Source: Macrocystis pyrifera
Taxonomy: Eukaryota; Sar; Phaeophyceae; Laminariales; Laminariaceae
Assembly: GCA_031763025.1 (NCBI GenBank)
Contig: JASSKH010000005.1
Location: forward strand, 9,325,849-9,389,848
Length of the DNA stretch: 64,000 bases
Reading direction: 5' to 3'
The notes below the pieces were generated by a model. That model ran no database searches. It was not told the origin of the DNA and saw nothing but the letters and a program-made list of their open reading frames with translations. The position numbers and the translations under genes are program-made. Within the stretch, counting starts at the first letter, position 1. Each line of letters begins with the position of its first letter. This document shows, piece after piece, positions 1 through 11,400 of this stretch.

Positions 1-621
1 GGCGTTCCTCCTCTGTTTGGCTGGCCGCACCTTCATCAGAGAGCAAGTCCCCATCCGGGTGAGATGTGCAGGCAGCCGCGCGAGAACGAAAGCGGACGGG
101 TAGTAGGAGTATCATACGGAAACAATTCCACACGATCGCGATATTTTGCGGATCTACAGCAGCAGCTCTCGTCCCACCGGTATAAGGTATCTTGCCCCCA
201 ATACCGCACACCTGCCAGTTGTGTACCCGCTACAGCAGTACTCGGCGGCTGCAACCAACACCAACTCTTCGCAGTTTGTACTCTCTGGTCACAAGATATC
301 GTATGTACCACGAAGAAGCATCCTGATTGCATGCATCGGTATCCTTCTACAGTACTTGAACGAGCATTATTACCCACTCCCCTTGTCTTTGCTCTTAGCC
401 ATGGCAACACCCGTGTGATATGCACGATGGCTGCAGATTGTAGACCTGGAGCACAGGCAACAAAAGAGTATCGCGAACCCAGACGCCACGGGCGCATGTC
501 AGGTCTTTGTGGTGGTCCAAATACGAGGCTGTGGGTACTCGTGGATCCGTGTTCCGGACGTGTTTTGTTTTGTTTTTTTGAACATTTTTGTAGGATAGAT
601 TTTTTTTGTTTTTTGTTTTTC

Positions 622-925
622 GTCCCCGTTGGCTTGGCAGGTGGTCCGCGTGCCTGTGAAGATCAATTACGTGGGTTCAAGTCTCACCGAGTGCATACTC
701 ATAAGGACTTTTTCTTGCATAAAAAAATGATAAGCGGAAAGCGCGAAAGCGTGAGTTGGCTACATTCGATGAAAATCGACGAGCAGTGGGAATGCTGAAC
801 CCAATGCGCGACAAAAAATAAAGGCACGTACCGGGGGGGAAGGGACGACACCTGTGACCACGGCTTGTCCAGAAGATCGTCGAGGGTAAAACCTCCTGCG
901 AGTGGGCTGGAAAGTAAAAGTGATG
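622..925 (+). mobile_element. tRNA-derived SINE, copy 1
   Basis: The head resembles a tRNA promoter: an A-box-like stretch (GGCTTGGCAGGTGG) near 630 and a B-box-like GGGTTCAAGTCTC near 673. A unique body of about 200 bp follows and ends near a TAAAACCTCCTGC block. The same head and body occur inverted at 942-1,262 and again at 20,229-20,830, so this is a family. No cloverleaf of a functional tRNA can be closed, because the 3' acceptor half is replaced by the body. Pol III transcription is inferred from the boxes only. Confidence 0.7.
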
Positions 926-941
926 AAAAAAAAAAGAAATC

Positions 942-1262
942 ATCACCTTTACTTTCCAGCTTAACTCGTACCAGGCAGGAGGTTTTACCCTCAGCGATCT
1001 TCTGGACAAGCCGTGATCAAAGGTGTCGTTCCTTCTCCCCCCCGGTACATGCCTTCATTTTTATCGCGCATAGGGATCAGTATTCCCACTGCTCGTCGAT
1101 TTTCATCGAATGTAGCCAACTCACGCTCTTGCGCTTTCCGCTATAATAATCATTTTGTTTTCAAGAAAAAGTCCCTGCGAGTATGCACTCGGTGAGACTC
1201 GAACCCACGAAAATGATCTTGCTGTAGTAGGCACGCGGACCACCTGCCAAGCCAACGGGGAC
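942..1262 (-). mobile_element. tRNA-derived SINE, copy 2, inverted relative to copy 1
   Basis: This is the reverse complement of copy 1 with scattered substitutions. It runs from the GTCCCCGTTGGC head at 1,262 to the tail at 942. The two tails meet across a 16-base A-rich spacer (926-941), so 622-1,262 is one long imperfect palindrome. A tail-to-tail pair can arise from insertion of one SINE into the A-rich tail of another. An inverted duplication is the alternative. Confidence 0.7.
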
Positions 1263-2163
1263 GACGGCTTCTTATATATGCAGTAGTAGTACCAGGACCA
1301 AGGATCACCAGGAAGTGCAAGGTGCAAGACTACAGCACGAAGACACAGCACGTCGAAATAATTTGGTTCTTTCTTTTTGTTTTGACAGTTAGTTGCTGCT
1401 GCTTTTGTGTCTTCTCGAGCTGCTTTCGTTTCTCACAGTGATTACGTGTCTCGCAATGCACATGTAGATACAGCGAACAGTCCTGTTGATCCTGACAGCA
1501 CCCGGGGGAGTTACCAAACCTACGGTACATTCACGATGAAATAATCTAAAGCACGAGGGGCCGATTTGTCATAGCTGGCGTATTGGTAAAATAATCTTCA
1601 CAAAAAAACCAGATGACAACAACAACACCACATATACCGCACCAGAGTTGACTCGCGCAAAGTGTGATCATATAAAGAGGAGTAAGGGCTCCGTGCAGTA
1701 TGAGTTATTGGCAGGATAGTGCTCAATACGCTCTTTAAAAAACATCCATACCAAAACAAATCGACGGTATTAATAGTCGAACGGCGCGGTGCGATTCGGG
1801 GCGGATTTAGGCATTTCAGAATCGCATGGTGCGGTACGGTGCAGAGTTTGGTTTTCGAGCATTATACGGTGTGGTGAGGTGCGGGATCTCTCTTACGCAC
1901 CGTAAAACAAAAAAAGGAACGGCGATAATCCCTGCATACTTTTCATTTTCAGTTGTAAACGATAAACAGTATCTGGTACGAAGGTGCCCTATCACCGGCA
2001 ACCACAATGTACAACAAGATTGCGACCTCGGAAATAAAAAACTGTTGTCATCGTTCTGCGTATTAGGTCCTTTAAATATTCCAATACTGGATTTAGTACC
2101 ACTAGATACGTACCAGGGTACTGTTCCAATTACCGTTTGTGGAGACGATCCTACCTCATTCTT

Positions 2164-2520
2164 CTCACGCTGCCAACGACCATTGAAAGTGAGTATTGGA
2201 TTGGATGAGGCCTCCTGCTCCGGAGCAGGAGGGCCTCGCCCGGGATAAACCCCGCGGTGAGTGCGCCCTCAGCGCGGCGCCCATCCCTGGGATTGAAATG
2301 ATCATGTTGAAGAAAATACTGCTAAGCCTGTAGGGTGGGTGGGAAGGTCTGTATTTTTCCTGTGCCTATCACCCTGTTTTCGCAGGGTAGGCTAGGCTTC
2401 GACAGACTGATCGCTTCGTGCGTTCTAACTCGGAGTAAATCCAACAAATCCTGGATTCATATCGTTGTAGCAAAGATTGGTTCCTTGGATTGGGTCACGA
2501 TTTTACTGGCGGAGGAGCTG
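2164..2520. repeat. Diverged interspersed repeat, copy 1
   Basis: It shares an ordered set of words with 10,690-11,030: GTAAGTATTGGATTGGATGA (here GTGAGTATTGG), GAGGCCTCCTGC, GGGTGGGTGGGA, and GGATTGG...ATTTTACTG. No protein can be recognised. It is probably the end of an element whose coding part is lost here. Confidence 0.55.
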
Positions 2521-2589
2521 AAAACAGCTAGCAGCCAGACGCCGGGCTTACAAGGCGGTCCAAACCAGCGCTTCTCCTCCACCCCTTAG

Positions 2590-4690
2590 ATGGCCGCCGC
2601 TTCATTAGACAGAACCAAGTAAATAAATACCATGTGCCAGCTGGGTGGGTCAGGTATGAAGGCGGCCGCGCGAGAACAAAATATCGACAGATAGGAGTAT
2701 CATACGGCAGAACATCAACAAGTAACTCTTGCCGCACGGAATATGTAACGCCCCTCAAGCACGGCACGAGCGTATATATGTTAGTTCCGGAAGAACCGCA
2801 TGAAGACGCGCCACAACACTGCGTGCCGACTACCAGATAAACGCGTTCGAGGTACCTCCCACCGCAATCGCACACCTCAGTGCCGTATCACCGTCGGAGG
2901 GGTATGGAAAATCGTGCACGACGTTCCCACGGGACAACCAACGGTAGCAGAACCCCTAATCAACTAGGCTACAAGTTTGGGGACAATAAGGAATAGAAGG
3001 AACCCGTGAAAAGGATACGCACCAAACGAGCGACGACATTGAGATAAGAGAAGTGTCAACAAGTATGGGTGTGATCTCATGCCGCAGCACAGAGAGGCCT
3101 CATTGATCCCAAACTATATACGAATGAACCCACGACGCGATGTTACAACAGTAAACTGGAACGGAAAAGAGGGGACGCCAGCAGGATGGATCCCTTTTCG
3201 GGAAATATTCATTGTTGTGTGGGGAGAGAGTGATTGAGTGTCACTCCGTGAGCGATATCGCAGCTCTACAACAGCACGACAAAGCAGAAAGAGGTTAGGA
3301 AAAAACAGACCATCCCGCCCGAACATCGTCGGTAGCGAGGTTCACCGTCGACAACGGCATCGCTTTTGTTAGTGTTCATTTTACCGGGGTACCTACTCTC
3401 TGCGACGAGGTGCCGCGTTGGTTGGCAGACAATTAACGCGGAAGTAGTAACCCTGGGTGAGAGTCTCCGGCTGGTCGCAGCAGGAGGCCTCATTGATCCC
3501 AAACTATATACGAATTAACATATGACGCGATGTTACAACTGGTATGATGTAGCTTTGCATCCCACACTGCAGTTGCGTACCCGCTACAGCAGTACTCGGT
3601 GACATCTACCAACACCAACGTCAAGCAGCCCGTATGTGCTTTCTGGTCACAGGTATCATACATACCACCAAGTAACATCCTGATTGAAAACAATGGGAAA
3701 CGTACTTGCACCAGTACAGAGCAGTAGCATTGACCAGAAACAAACGAACCTACTACTGTACCTGCCGATCAGAGGCGGTCAGAACCTTTCGGGACGGCCG
3801 CCGCCCCACTTCAGCTTCAAGTCATCCTCGTCTCTGCAGCGCAACGAGCAGTAGTTACAAGTGCTACGACATGTGCATTAATTATATTATAGGTATGGGT
3901 CCTGTGCGTCGGCGCTGTCCTTTACGAGTCGCTCCAAATGATAAGTTGTCGTTGCACAATTGATACGATTCTTCGCCGCACTATTAATATTCCCCGCATT
4001 TTCTACTGTACCACCAGCAGAACTGTATGAGCCATGGCCACGCACGTATGATATGCACGAGGCCTCGAGATTGTCGATCTGGATCAAATAACAAAATAAT
4101 ATCGCGGGCCCGGACGCCGCGGGCGCATGCCAGGTCTTTGCCGTGGTCCAAATCTGAAGGCTTTGGGTACTTGTGGATCCAGACGGCGGACGGTTTTTGA
4201 ATAAAATGTACCATGTGAGTAAATCATAAAGCGTCAATCATCAGATCACGTGTCTTGGGAAAAAAGCATAACGGTTGCAGGATCCAGGATACTTCAGTAG
4301 ATTCACTTCAGTTGACGTATTTGTATTTTTAAAAACACAACGCCAAGGATGACCCCGCATATCAGGCTTGACTCGAGCAAAGCGTGATAGGAAGTGGAGT
4401 GAGGACTCCTTGCGTTGTTGGTTGTTGGCGAGACATTCTTGCCTAGGATCCGACTCAGCGTCTCTCCGCTTTCGACAAGATTGTGCATATCAAAACAAGT
4501 CGATCATAGTCGAACGATGCGGTTCGGCGCGGAGTCCGATTGTTGTGATCGTTTTCTACGGTGCGGTGCGATGCTGATTCCTGAAAATGAGTATCATACG
4601 GTGCTGCGCAGTGCCGACCTCTCTTTCGTTACATCTTGCGGTGCGATGCGGTGCAGTACGGGTCGGTAACACCGCACCGCACCGCACCGC
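2590..4690. repeat. Diverged duplication, copy B
   Basis: This is the second copy of the blocks described for 25-1,900, in the same order. It contains an extra segment (about 2,760-3,540) that is absent from copy A. It lacks the SINE pair, so the SINEs entered copy A after the duplication. No coding gene is visible. Confidence 0.65.
3091..3543 (+). repeat. Pair of about 55-bp direct repeats with a 340-bp spacer
   Basis: The word GAGGCCTCATTGATCCCAAA followed by CTATATACGAAT and GACGCGATGTTACAAC occurs at 3,091-3,150 and again at 3,485-3,543. This could be a local tandem duplication or short terminal repeats. The spacer has no recognisable gene. Confidence 0.6.
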
Positions 4691-4698
4691 ACCGCACC
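4669..4698 (+). repeat. CACCG microsatellite
   Basis: Six uninterrupted CACCG-type units are flanked by degenerate GGTGCG words from 4,500 onward. The same degenerate words occur at 1,790-1,880 in the duplicated copy. Confidence 0.8.
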
Positions 4699-4699
4699 A

Positions 4700-5740
4700 T
4701 CAAATGACAACGCACCTTGAAAAAATCCTGCACTTCGCACTTTTACAGTACATACAGTATTAATAGTTGTAGACGATGATTATTAATAGCGATAATCAGT
4801 GGCTATATACCGGTATATAAATATACGTATGATGACCCTCATCCTTATCCGGTCAGTTCTTGGTGGACGGATCTCTCCGGCCTCTGACCGTCTTTCCGCG
4901 CGGTTTCTTCGCCGGGGCGTTCCCCCCCCACGCCTGAAGCGCCCGGCGTCGGAGGATCCGCCCGCACAGCGCCGTGGCGCCTGCGCGAAGCCTTGACATT
5001 GAGATCTACGGAGGAATCTCCGAAAATCCCTGCCCTGTCAGTGTTTTAGGCCATGGTCTCTCGACAGAGTGTATGCATCCGCGTGATTCTTTCCGGCAAG
5101 TCCTCTTCGACCTCCGACCCAATGGGAGGGTCCCCTACCCGACCGGCGTCGCCATTGTGGGGGCCTGCGTCGGTGGCTGTATCTGGGACATCGATCGAAC
5201 GCCCCGATAGCACATGCCACCCAGGCTGAGTTGAGAACTGCCATCCATAAAAAATTATGCCGGGATGTATGAGAGATATCGCAATTCACCAACACAGCCA
5301 GCAGCACTTATGACGTCAAGCAGCACTTACGGTGTGTACGCTATCGTACAGCGGCAGCTGCAGTGGAGCTGTGCTACGTGGCTGCGGAGATGTACAGCTG
5401 CAGCAGGACTGCTACAGCAGCTGCTGTGACGGCACCTTTCTACGGAGCTGCGCTGTGTCGGCCATCGCGTACTCCCTGAGTTAGAAGCTACACCGCCTTC
5501 TAGGATTCCGCCGTTTTACGGTTAATCAGTAAGTAATCGTTGGCATTCTGCCGCCTTTTCAACCGTTAGTGGAGTGTGGAGCACACGCTCTCAATCTCTT
5601 GGCATCGAGTCACAGTCTCCTCTTAGACTACATTATACGCTCATCACAAGTCTGCCACCTGCGGCCGTCCAGGCCGCCGGCGTAGCCCCTTGTATATAAA
5701 TATATATATATACAAGGCTTTCCTTCGGAGTGGGTATTCC
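4700..5740. other. No gene recognised
   Basis: There is a short G+C-rich patch at 4,870-5,000 and CAGCAG/GCTGCTG-rich sequence near 5,350-5,450. The reading frames are short and have no family resemblance. Confidence 0.5.
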
Positions 5741-5762
5741 GTCGTTTCTTGTACAAATACAT

Positions 5763-5957
5763 CTAGTTTGGTTGGCTTTGGGCTATGACGCCAATTGCAG
5801 TTTTGGTTGGCTTTGGGCTTTGACGCCAATTGCAGTTATATTGCAATTGGGGTAATAGCCCAAAGCCAACCAAACTAAATGTTATGACGCCAATTGCAGT
5901 TATATTGCCAGTTATATTGCAATTGGGGCGATACCCAAAGCCAACCAAACTAAATGT
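5763..5957. repeat. Foldback element with tandem-inverted arms
   Basis: The arm TAGTTTGGTTGGCTTTGGGC occurs at the left edge. It recurs inverted (GCCCAAAGCCAACCAAACTA) near 5,860 and again near 5,935. The words GACGCCAATTGCAGTTATATTGC sit between the arms. The whole can form stacked hairpins. It looks like a small foldback or MITE-type unit partly duplicated on itself. Confidence 0.7.
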
Positions 5958-6233
5958 ATTTGTGTAAGAAACGGTGAAGGATGTAATAATCGCGTTTATT
6001 TGTGAATGTAATGTGAAACGTAAGATCGGGTGACGCAAGAGTAAGAAGAATGACATTCGCCTAATAATAAGGATAACATATTTCATCAAAAAATAGGAAA
6101 ATAATTATAAAAATTGAGTGCGGGGAGAGAGTGGAGTAGTGCATGGCATGTGGATGATATACAACATACAGGCTGTTGTTTCAAGGAAGGTTCGGGACAG
6201 AGGGGAAAGCAGTAGTGCCGGCAACGACAACGG

Positions 6234-6650
6234 TTATGGAAATGTTGTATAGTTGCTGGGCGGCCGCGATTTCGATTTAGCCAGCATAGGAGTTTGGATG
6301 AGACATGGTATGTAAATAGTCTTCCAGGCTGCTGTAGTAACGAGGCGGGAGGCCCAGAATGTGGATCTGTCCGCTGTTGAACCCGTTGGGTATGTGTAGG
6401 GAGAAATAGTCGTGATTTTGGGAAATGTGGGAACAATTTGTTGCCTCTCATTCGTCCTGGATGGAGACAATCTGCTTGGCGTCCTGCTTCGGAATTCCGC
6501 GAAGCCCTGGAGCAGGCGAAATGGAAGGGAGTCTTCTTGCGCTTGATGATGACGTCTCCGTCTTTGATGGTGGAGTCCGTCAGGCGGGCAGTTGTAGCAC
6601 TTGCCACCGACCTGGTCGAAGTAAACAGGGTGCGCGGGGCGGGAGTGGCG
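6234..6650 (-). pseudogene. Possible decayed exon of an unknown cysteine-containing protein
   Basis: On the minus strand one frame reads YFDQVGGKCYNCP. A shifted frame immediately continues LTDSTIKDGDVIIKRKK, and a further frame stays open to 6,234. The switch between protein-like frames suggests an old coding piece broken by indels, next to a 31-G homopolymer. I cannot assign a family, and it may be fortuitous. Confidence 0.25.
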
Positions 6651-6666
6651 TGCAGGAAATGGCGGG

Positions 6667-6670
<4 letters not shown>

Positions 6671-6701
<31 letters not shown>
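6671..6701 (+). repeat. Poly-G tract (31 G)
   Basis: An uninterrupted run of G. Its length is likely to be polymorphic or uncertain in the assembly. Confidence 0.95.
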
Positions 6702-6704
<3 letters not shown>

Positions 6705-6749
6705 AGTTCATTATTTGTACTGCCCTACAGCGGCACAACATCAGTACGT

Positions 6750-9098
6750 AATCGCTTGCTATACGACGGAAGCAGCAGCAGCAGAAGCAGCAAGTACATG
6801 CGTAAAACGCAGCAGGAAAAACGGCCAAAACATTTTTTTAACGTACCAAAACGACCATTTGGGTGCAAAAACGACCAAGAAAAACAGTAATCCGAATACA
6901 TAAGAACAATCAGTGGATATTGAGCCAGCATTAGCAGTATCAGCAGCAGCAGCAGCAGCAGCAGCCGCAACGACTTCGAGCAGTGGTTGCGGCAGCATTA
7001 GAAACATTAGCAGCAGCAGAAGCAGCAGGATCGCCGCAGCGTTGGCAGCAGTAGCGGCATAGCAAAGATATGATAAAAAAGAAGAAACAAAGTATGTACC
7101 CTGGTATGCCGCGACCGCAAAAACTACGGAATTTCATTGGCGAAACAAAAATATGTACACACAAATGACCAGCATGATGTACAACGCAGCAGCAGCACAC
7201 ACAACAGGCGTAGCAGCTATATGGAAAGAACGAAGCCCAAAACGAGAAAAAGCAGTACGTACGCAAAATGCAGCAGCAAAATGACCAAAATATTTTGTCA
7301 AGGTACCCAAACGACCATTTAGGTACAAAAACGATCAAGAAAAACAATAATCCGAGTACATGCGAACATCCAGTGAATATTGCGGCTGCATTATTATTAG
7401 CATTAGCATTAGCAGCAGCAGCAGCAACGGATCGCCGCAACGTTGGCTGCAGCAGCAGCAGCATAGCAACGATATGAAAAGGAGGAAGAAAAAAACTACG
7501 TACCCTGGTCGGCCGCAATCGCAAAACGTACGGTAATTATTGACGATACAGAAATAAGTACACACACACGAGTGTAATACACACACGAATCACGTCCAGC
7601 ATGATGTACGGCAACAACGCAGCAACACCACAAAACAAATCGTTGACGATACAGAAATATATATGTACACACAAATGACCTGTACAACGCAGCAGCAGCA
7701 TCACAGCACCACAGCATCGATATGGAAAGAACGAAGCCCAAAACGAGAAAAAAGCAGTACGTACGCAAAATGCAGCAGCAAAATGGCCAAAATATTTTTT
7801 CCAGGTACCCAAACGACCATTTAGGTACAAAAAACGATCAAGAAAAACAATAATCCGAGTACATGCGAACATCCAGTGAATATTGCGGCAGCATTATTAG
7901 CATTAGCAGCAGCAGCAGCAGCAACGGATCGCCGCAACGTTGGCTGCAGCAGCAGCATAGCAACGATATGAAAAGAAGGAAGAAAAAAACTATGTACCCT
8001 GGCCTGCCGCAATCGCAAAACGTACGGTAATTATTGACGATATACAGAAATATGTACACACACACGAGTGTAGTAATACACACACAAATCACGTCCAGCA
8101 TGATGTACGGCAACAACGCAGCAACACCACAAAACAAATCGTTGACGATACAGAAATATGTACACACGCACAAGTGTAATAGGCACACAAATCATGTCCA
8201 GTATGATGTGTACGGGAACAACGCAGCAGCGCCACAAAACGACAAAACGACCAAGAAACACAATTATCCGAGTACATACGAACATTCAGTGAATATTGCG
8301 GCACCACTTGTAGCAGCAGCAGCAGCAGCAGCAGAAGCAGCAACGGATCGCCACAGCGTTGGCGGCAGCAGCAGCAGCATAACAACGATATGAATAGAAG
8401 GAAGAAAAAAAGTATGTACCCCGAGTCCGTCCGAAAAGTATTTTTGGTACCTCCCTATAGATAGACCCACCCCCGCATGCTGTACGGCAACAACGCAGCA
8501 GCAGCATAGCAACAATACGAAAAGAACCAAGCTAAAATACGAGAAAAAGTAGTTCGTACGCAAAATGCAGGAGCAAAACGACCAAATATTTTTTTTACGT
8601 ATAAAATAAAACATTTGGGTACAAAAACGGCCAACAAAAACAATAATCCGCGTTGGCAGCAGCAACACATAGCAACGATATGAAAATAAGGAAGAAGAAA
8701 ACTATGTACCCTGGTATGCCGCGATCGCAAAACCTACGGAAATTCAGTGACGATACCGAAATATATACACACACAAGTGCAGCATGATGTACGGCAACAA
8801 CGTAGCAGCACCATAGCAGCAGCAAGCAGCAGCATAGCAACGATAGGAAAAAAAATCAAACCAAAAACGAGAAAAAGCAGTACGTACGCAAAATGCAGGA
8901 GCAAAACGACAAACATATTTTTCACGTATCAAAAGAACCATTTGGGTACAAAAAACGACCAATAAAAACAATAATCCGAGTACATACGAACATCCAGTGT
9001 TCAGTGGATATTGCGGCAGCATTAGCAGCAGAAGCAGCTACAGCATTAGCAGCAGCAGAAGCTGCAATGAATCGCCGCAGCGTTGGCAGCAGCAGTGT

Positions 9099-9133
<35 letters not shown>

Positions 9134-9458
9134 CAACGATATGAAAATATGGAAGAAAAAAAGCATGATGTACCCTATTACGGGGGTCCATAGTTAACAG
9201 GACCAAATATTGTTAGAAAAAATACCTAAATATATAGGTTTTTATGTATGCCATTGGTCGTGTTAACTATAGACCCCCGTAATAGTATGCCGCCATCGCG
9301 AAACCTACGGAATTTTATTGACAATCCGAAAAATATGTACACTTCCAGCATGATGCACGGCAACAACGCAGCAGCACTACAGCAGCAGCAAGTGCACAGC
9401 AGCAGCAAGTGCACAGGAGCAGCAGGTGCACAGCAGCAGCACTCATGGCGTGGCGCTG

Positions 9459-9497
<39 letters not shown>

Positions 9498-9530
9498 GAA
9501 AACGAGCAAAGGGGGTACGTAGGGTCACCA
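6750..9530. repeat. CAG-rich tandem array of long units (about six)
   Basis: Landmarks recur in order about every 300-500 bp. They include an ACGACCATTTGGGTACAAAA-type word (6,851; 7,311; 7,814; partial at 8,246; 8,609; 8,934). They also include an AGTACATRCGAACATCCAGTG-type word, a CAGCAGCAG block, GGATCGCCGCAACGTTGGC, CATAGCAACGATATGAAAA, and GTACCCTGGTATGCCGC. The reading frames are shadows of CAG repeats and A-rich words, with no conserved protein. The last unit near 9,176 is interrupted by a MITE. Confidence 0.8.
9176..9284. mobile_element. TA-targeting MITE, copy 1 (109 bp with TA duplication)
   Basis: The ends TTACGGGGG...CCCCCGTAA form long terminal inverted repeats that continue inward as TCCATAGTTAACAGG. 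They are flanked by TA on both sides. The insertion interrupts the array word TACCCTGGTATGCCGC, seen intact near 7,092 and 8,706. Removing the element and one TA restores TACCCTAGTATGCCG, one base from the intact word. This fits a Tc1/mariner-like, non-autonomous element. Confidence 0.85.
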
Positions 9531-9854
9531 AAACATGTACACACAGAAATCGTGTGCACCGAAAATGCACCACAGTAGCAGCAGCACTCACATCGTTCGG
9601 TGCAGCGGTGACGGCGACAGCTGAATCCTCCGTTCCTTCGTTCACGTCCCGCAAACAGTTGTGCATGTGCGCGTTCGCGTGCACTGTGTAAGAGGAGCCG
9701 ACGCAACGCACGAAGGGGAAAGAACGAGCATGGATGAGTCCCAAAAATAATAATAAACGCTTTGAGGTAGGTTTGTATGCAAAAAGGCAATTGAAAACCC
9801 CGAAAAAACGTACTGGCAACAGACAGCATTCAACAATAGACCCAAGACACTCAC

Positions 9855-10032
9855 CACTGTCAGCAGTCTCGAGGGAGTACGAGACAGTCCCTTCCTTGAT
9901 CGGGCGAGCACAGAACTCGCAGTTGGTTGCCCAATACAGGGTGATCCCGCCACCATCGCACATGAGATCCTCGCAGGTGGCGAAGGCCACGTTTTTGCCA
10001 CCAGGCGCGGAGTTTTTGGGCAAGTAAGTAAG
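9855..10032 (-). CDS. Candidate single exon of an unknown cysteine-rich protein
   Basis: The minus strand reads GKNVAFATCEDLMCDGGG and then TLYWATNCEFCARPIKEG, ending at a good donor (CAGTG|gtgagtg at 9,855/9,854). Cysteines are spaced C-x4-C then C-x2-C. Composition and codon choice are unlike the surrounding CAG array. The upstream acceptor is unclear and no partner exon was found, so this may be a stranded exon or gene remnant. No family is recognised. Confidence 0.35.
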
Positions 10033-10689
10033 TGCTGGTCCGTGCACCGGTCGCAAACAACAGTCGGCACCAGGTCGGTCTTTGTCGTTGCCGCTCTCTT
10101 GCCAGAGGGCGAGGACCACGCGCCTCTCGACGAGGGGGAGGTGAGCTTAGGGGGCGTGGAGAAGGGAGAGGCGGGGGTTGCAGCACCAGCAGGTTCGCCA
10201 CCGACAGCAGCAAGCAGCTTGGCCGCCTACAGCTGCATCTTGTTGCCGTTCGTCGAAGGCGAGACGCCTCTTCTAGGCGTTGTGCGAAGAGCTGTCTATT
10301 CAGTATTGGTTGCAAGTCTTTAGCTGGCGTGTGCCTCAGTCAGTTGTCAGTTGGGTTCGATTGGGCTGCTTGTGAAGAGCTGTCTATTGGTTGGCAGTTT
10401 GCGAAGAAGAAATAAGAAAGGTTGTTTGGCTGTTCGGCTGTTTCAAAGAAGGAAGAAAGGTTGCTGTTCGGCTGCAAAGAAGAAGGGCTGTTTGCGAAGA
10501 GCTAGCAAGTGACAACGACCTCAAAAATCGTAATTATAGTTGTATCTATATACAATCCTTCGCGACGCCTGAGAGCGAACCATTCGCTTCCGATTCAGAA
10601 CAGTTCGTGTTGAATTTAGACTGGATTCCAGACGCCTTCGATTTCCTGGCTTCGCGCTTGCTTTTTCGTCCGCTTTCCTGTAGTATTCT

Positions 10690-11030
10690 GGCTCTCTGCC
10701 GCGGATCATTTAATGTAAGTATTGGATTGGATGAGGCCTCCTGCGCCGGGCAGGAGGTCCCGTCCGGTATTTCCCCCCGCCCGAGTAAAGTGGCGAATCA
10801 CAAACTCTGCGCGGGGTTAGTACCTGTAACTGATCTGGGTATACAAGCCCAAGAATACCAACCCTACTGCCGGGTGGGTGGGATGGTCTCAAGAAATGGC
10901 GCGACCAACCTTCGCGACGGAAAGGAAGAAGTGACCTCGCTTCGATACAAATTCCGAGACATTTCGATATAATCAATGGTTCCATTATTTGTGCCAAATT
11001 TGAATCCATGGATTGGATCTCCATTTTACT
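10690..11030 (+). repeat. Diverged interspersed repeat, copy 2
   Basis: It matches 2,164-2,520 in order of words. Its first about 75 bp (10,677-10,750) is repeated once more at 11,029-11,101, so the unit ends in a direct duplication. The open frame across it is short and unrelated to known proteins. Confidence 0.6.
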
Positions 11031-11105
11031 GTAGTATTCTGGCTCTCTGCCGTGGATCATTTAATGTAAGTATTGGATTGGATGATGCCTCCTGCGCCGG
11101 CCTGT
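11029..11105 (+). repeat. Direct repeat of 10,677-10,753
   Basis: CTGTAGTATTCTGGCTCTCT, then GCCGYGGATCATTTAATGTA and AGTATTGGATTGGATGA, recur with only a few substitutions. Confidence 0.85.
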
Positions 11106-11193
11106 GGTCCCGGCCATACTTCGTTACACCTCCTTTCAGATTGCCTTTGTTTTGTTGACCGCTGGTCCGGGCAGAACTGTCTCACCCAAACTT

Positions 11194-11400
11194 TTATCCC
11201 CTGAACTCAGTCCTTACCCGTACACGCCGCAAAGTCCTTCTGAACTCCGGCGACAACGGTAGCTCGCTAGCGCCCGCGTAGCTCTGACCACGTTTCTTCT
11301 TGCTACCCCGCACTTGTCCGCTCGAGGTAGCCCCGATGTAGTACTTCGCAACTGACTCTGTCTTCCAGCCACCAATTTTCATGATCTCGTCCACCGCCGT
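11194..11400 (-). pseudogene. C-terminal fragment of a tyrosine recombinase (Crypton/DIRS-type)
   Basis: The minus-strand frame contains EIMKIGGWKTESVAKYYIG. This matches the end of eukaryotic tyrosine recombinases: the GGW tryptophan sits at the box II H/W position, and the AKYY tyrosine is the likely nucleophile. The fragment ends about 40 residues later. Upstream the homologous sequence runs out into shifted frames (11,400-11,670), so the catalytic Arg and His boxes are not visible and the gene is dead. It identifies the source class of the local repeats. Assignment to Crypton rather than DIRS/Ngaro is uncertain. Confidence 0.6.

Larger units (their letters stand above)
25..1900. repeat. 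Diverged duplication, copy A
   Basis: Several blocks recur in the same order in 2,590-4,690. They include the block around 70-120 (ending in GAGTATCATACGG), the block 215-330 with CCCGCTACAGCAGTACTCGG, the block 400-548 ending in GTGGATCC, the block near 1,650 (GACTCGNGCAAAG), and the CGGTGCGGTGCG block near 1,790-1,880. The reading frames inside are short and resemble no known protein. Copy A differs from copy B mainly by an inserted inverted SINE pair at 622-1,262. It may be two old copies of one unidentified mobile element or a segmental duplication. Confidence 0.7.

Noticed and set aside
670-700. Functional tRNA gene
   Set aside because: The B-box is present but no acceptor stem or complete cloverleaf can be formed, and the sequence recurs as a SINE.
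9226-10119. 297-residue minus-strand frame taken as one protein
   Set aside because: Only the 9,855-10,032 part looks coding. The remainder runs through CAG repeats and past a donor site.
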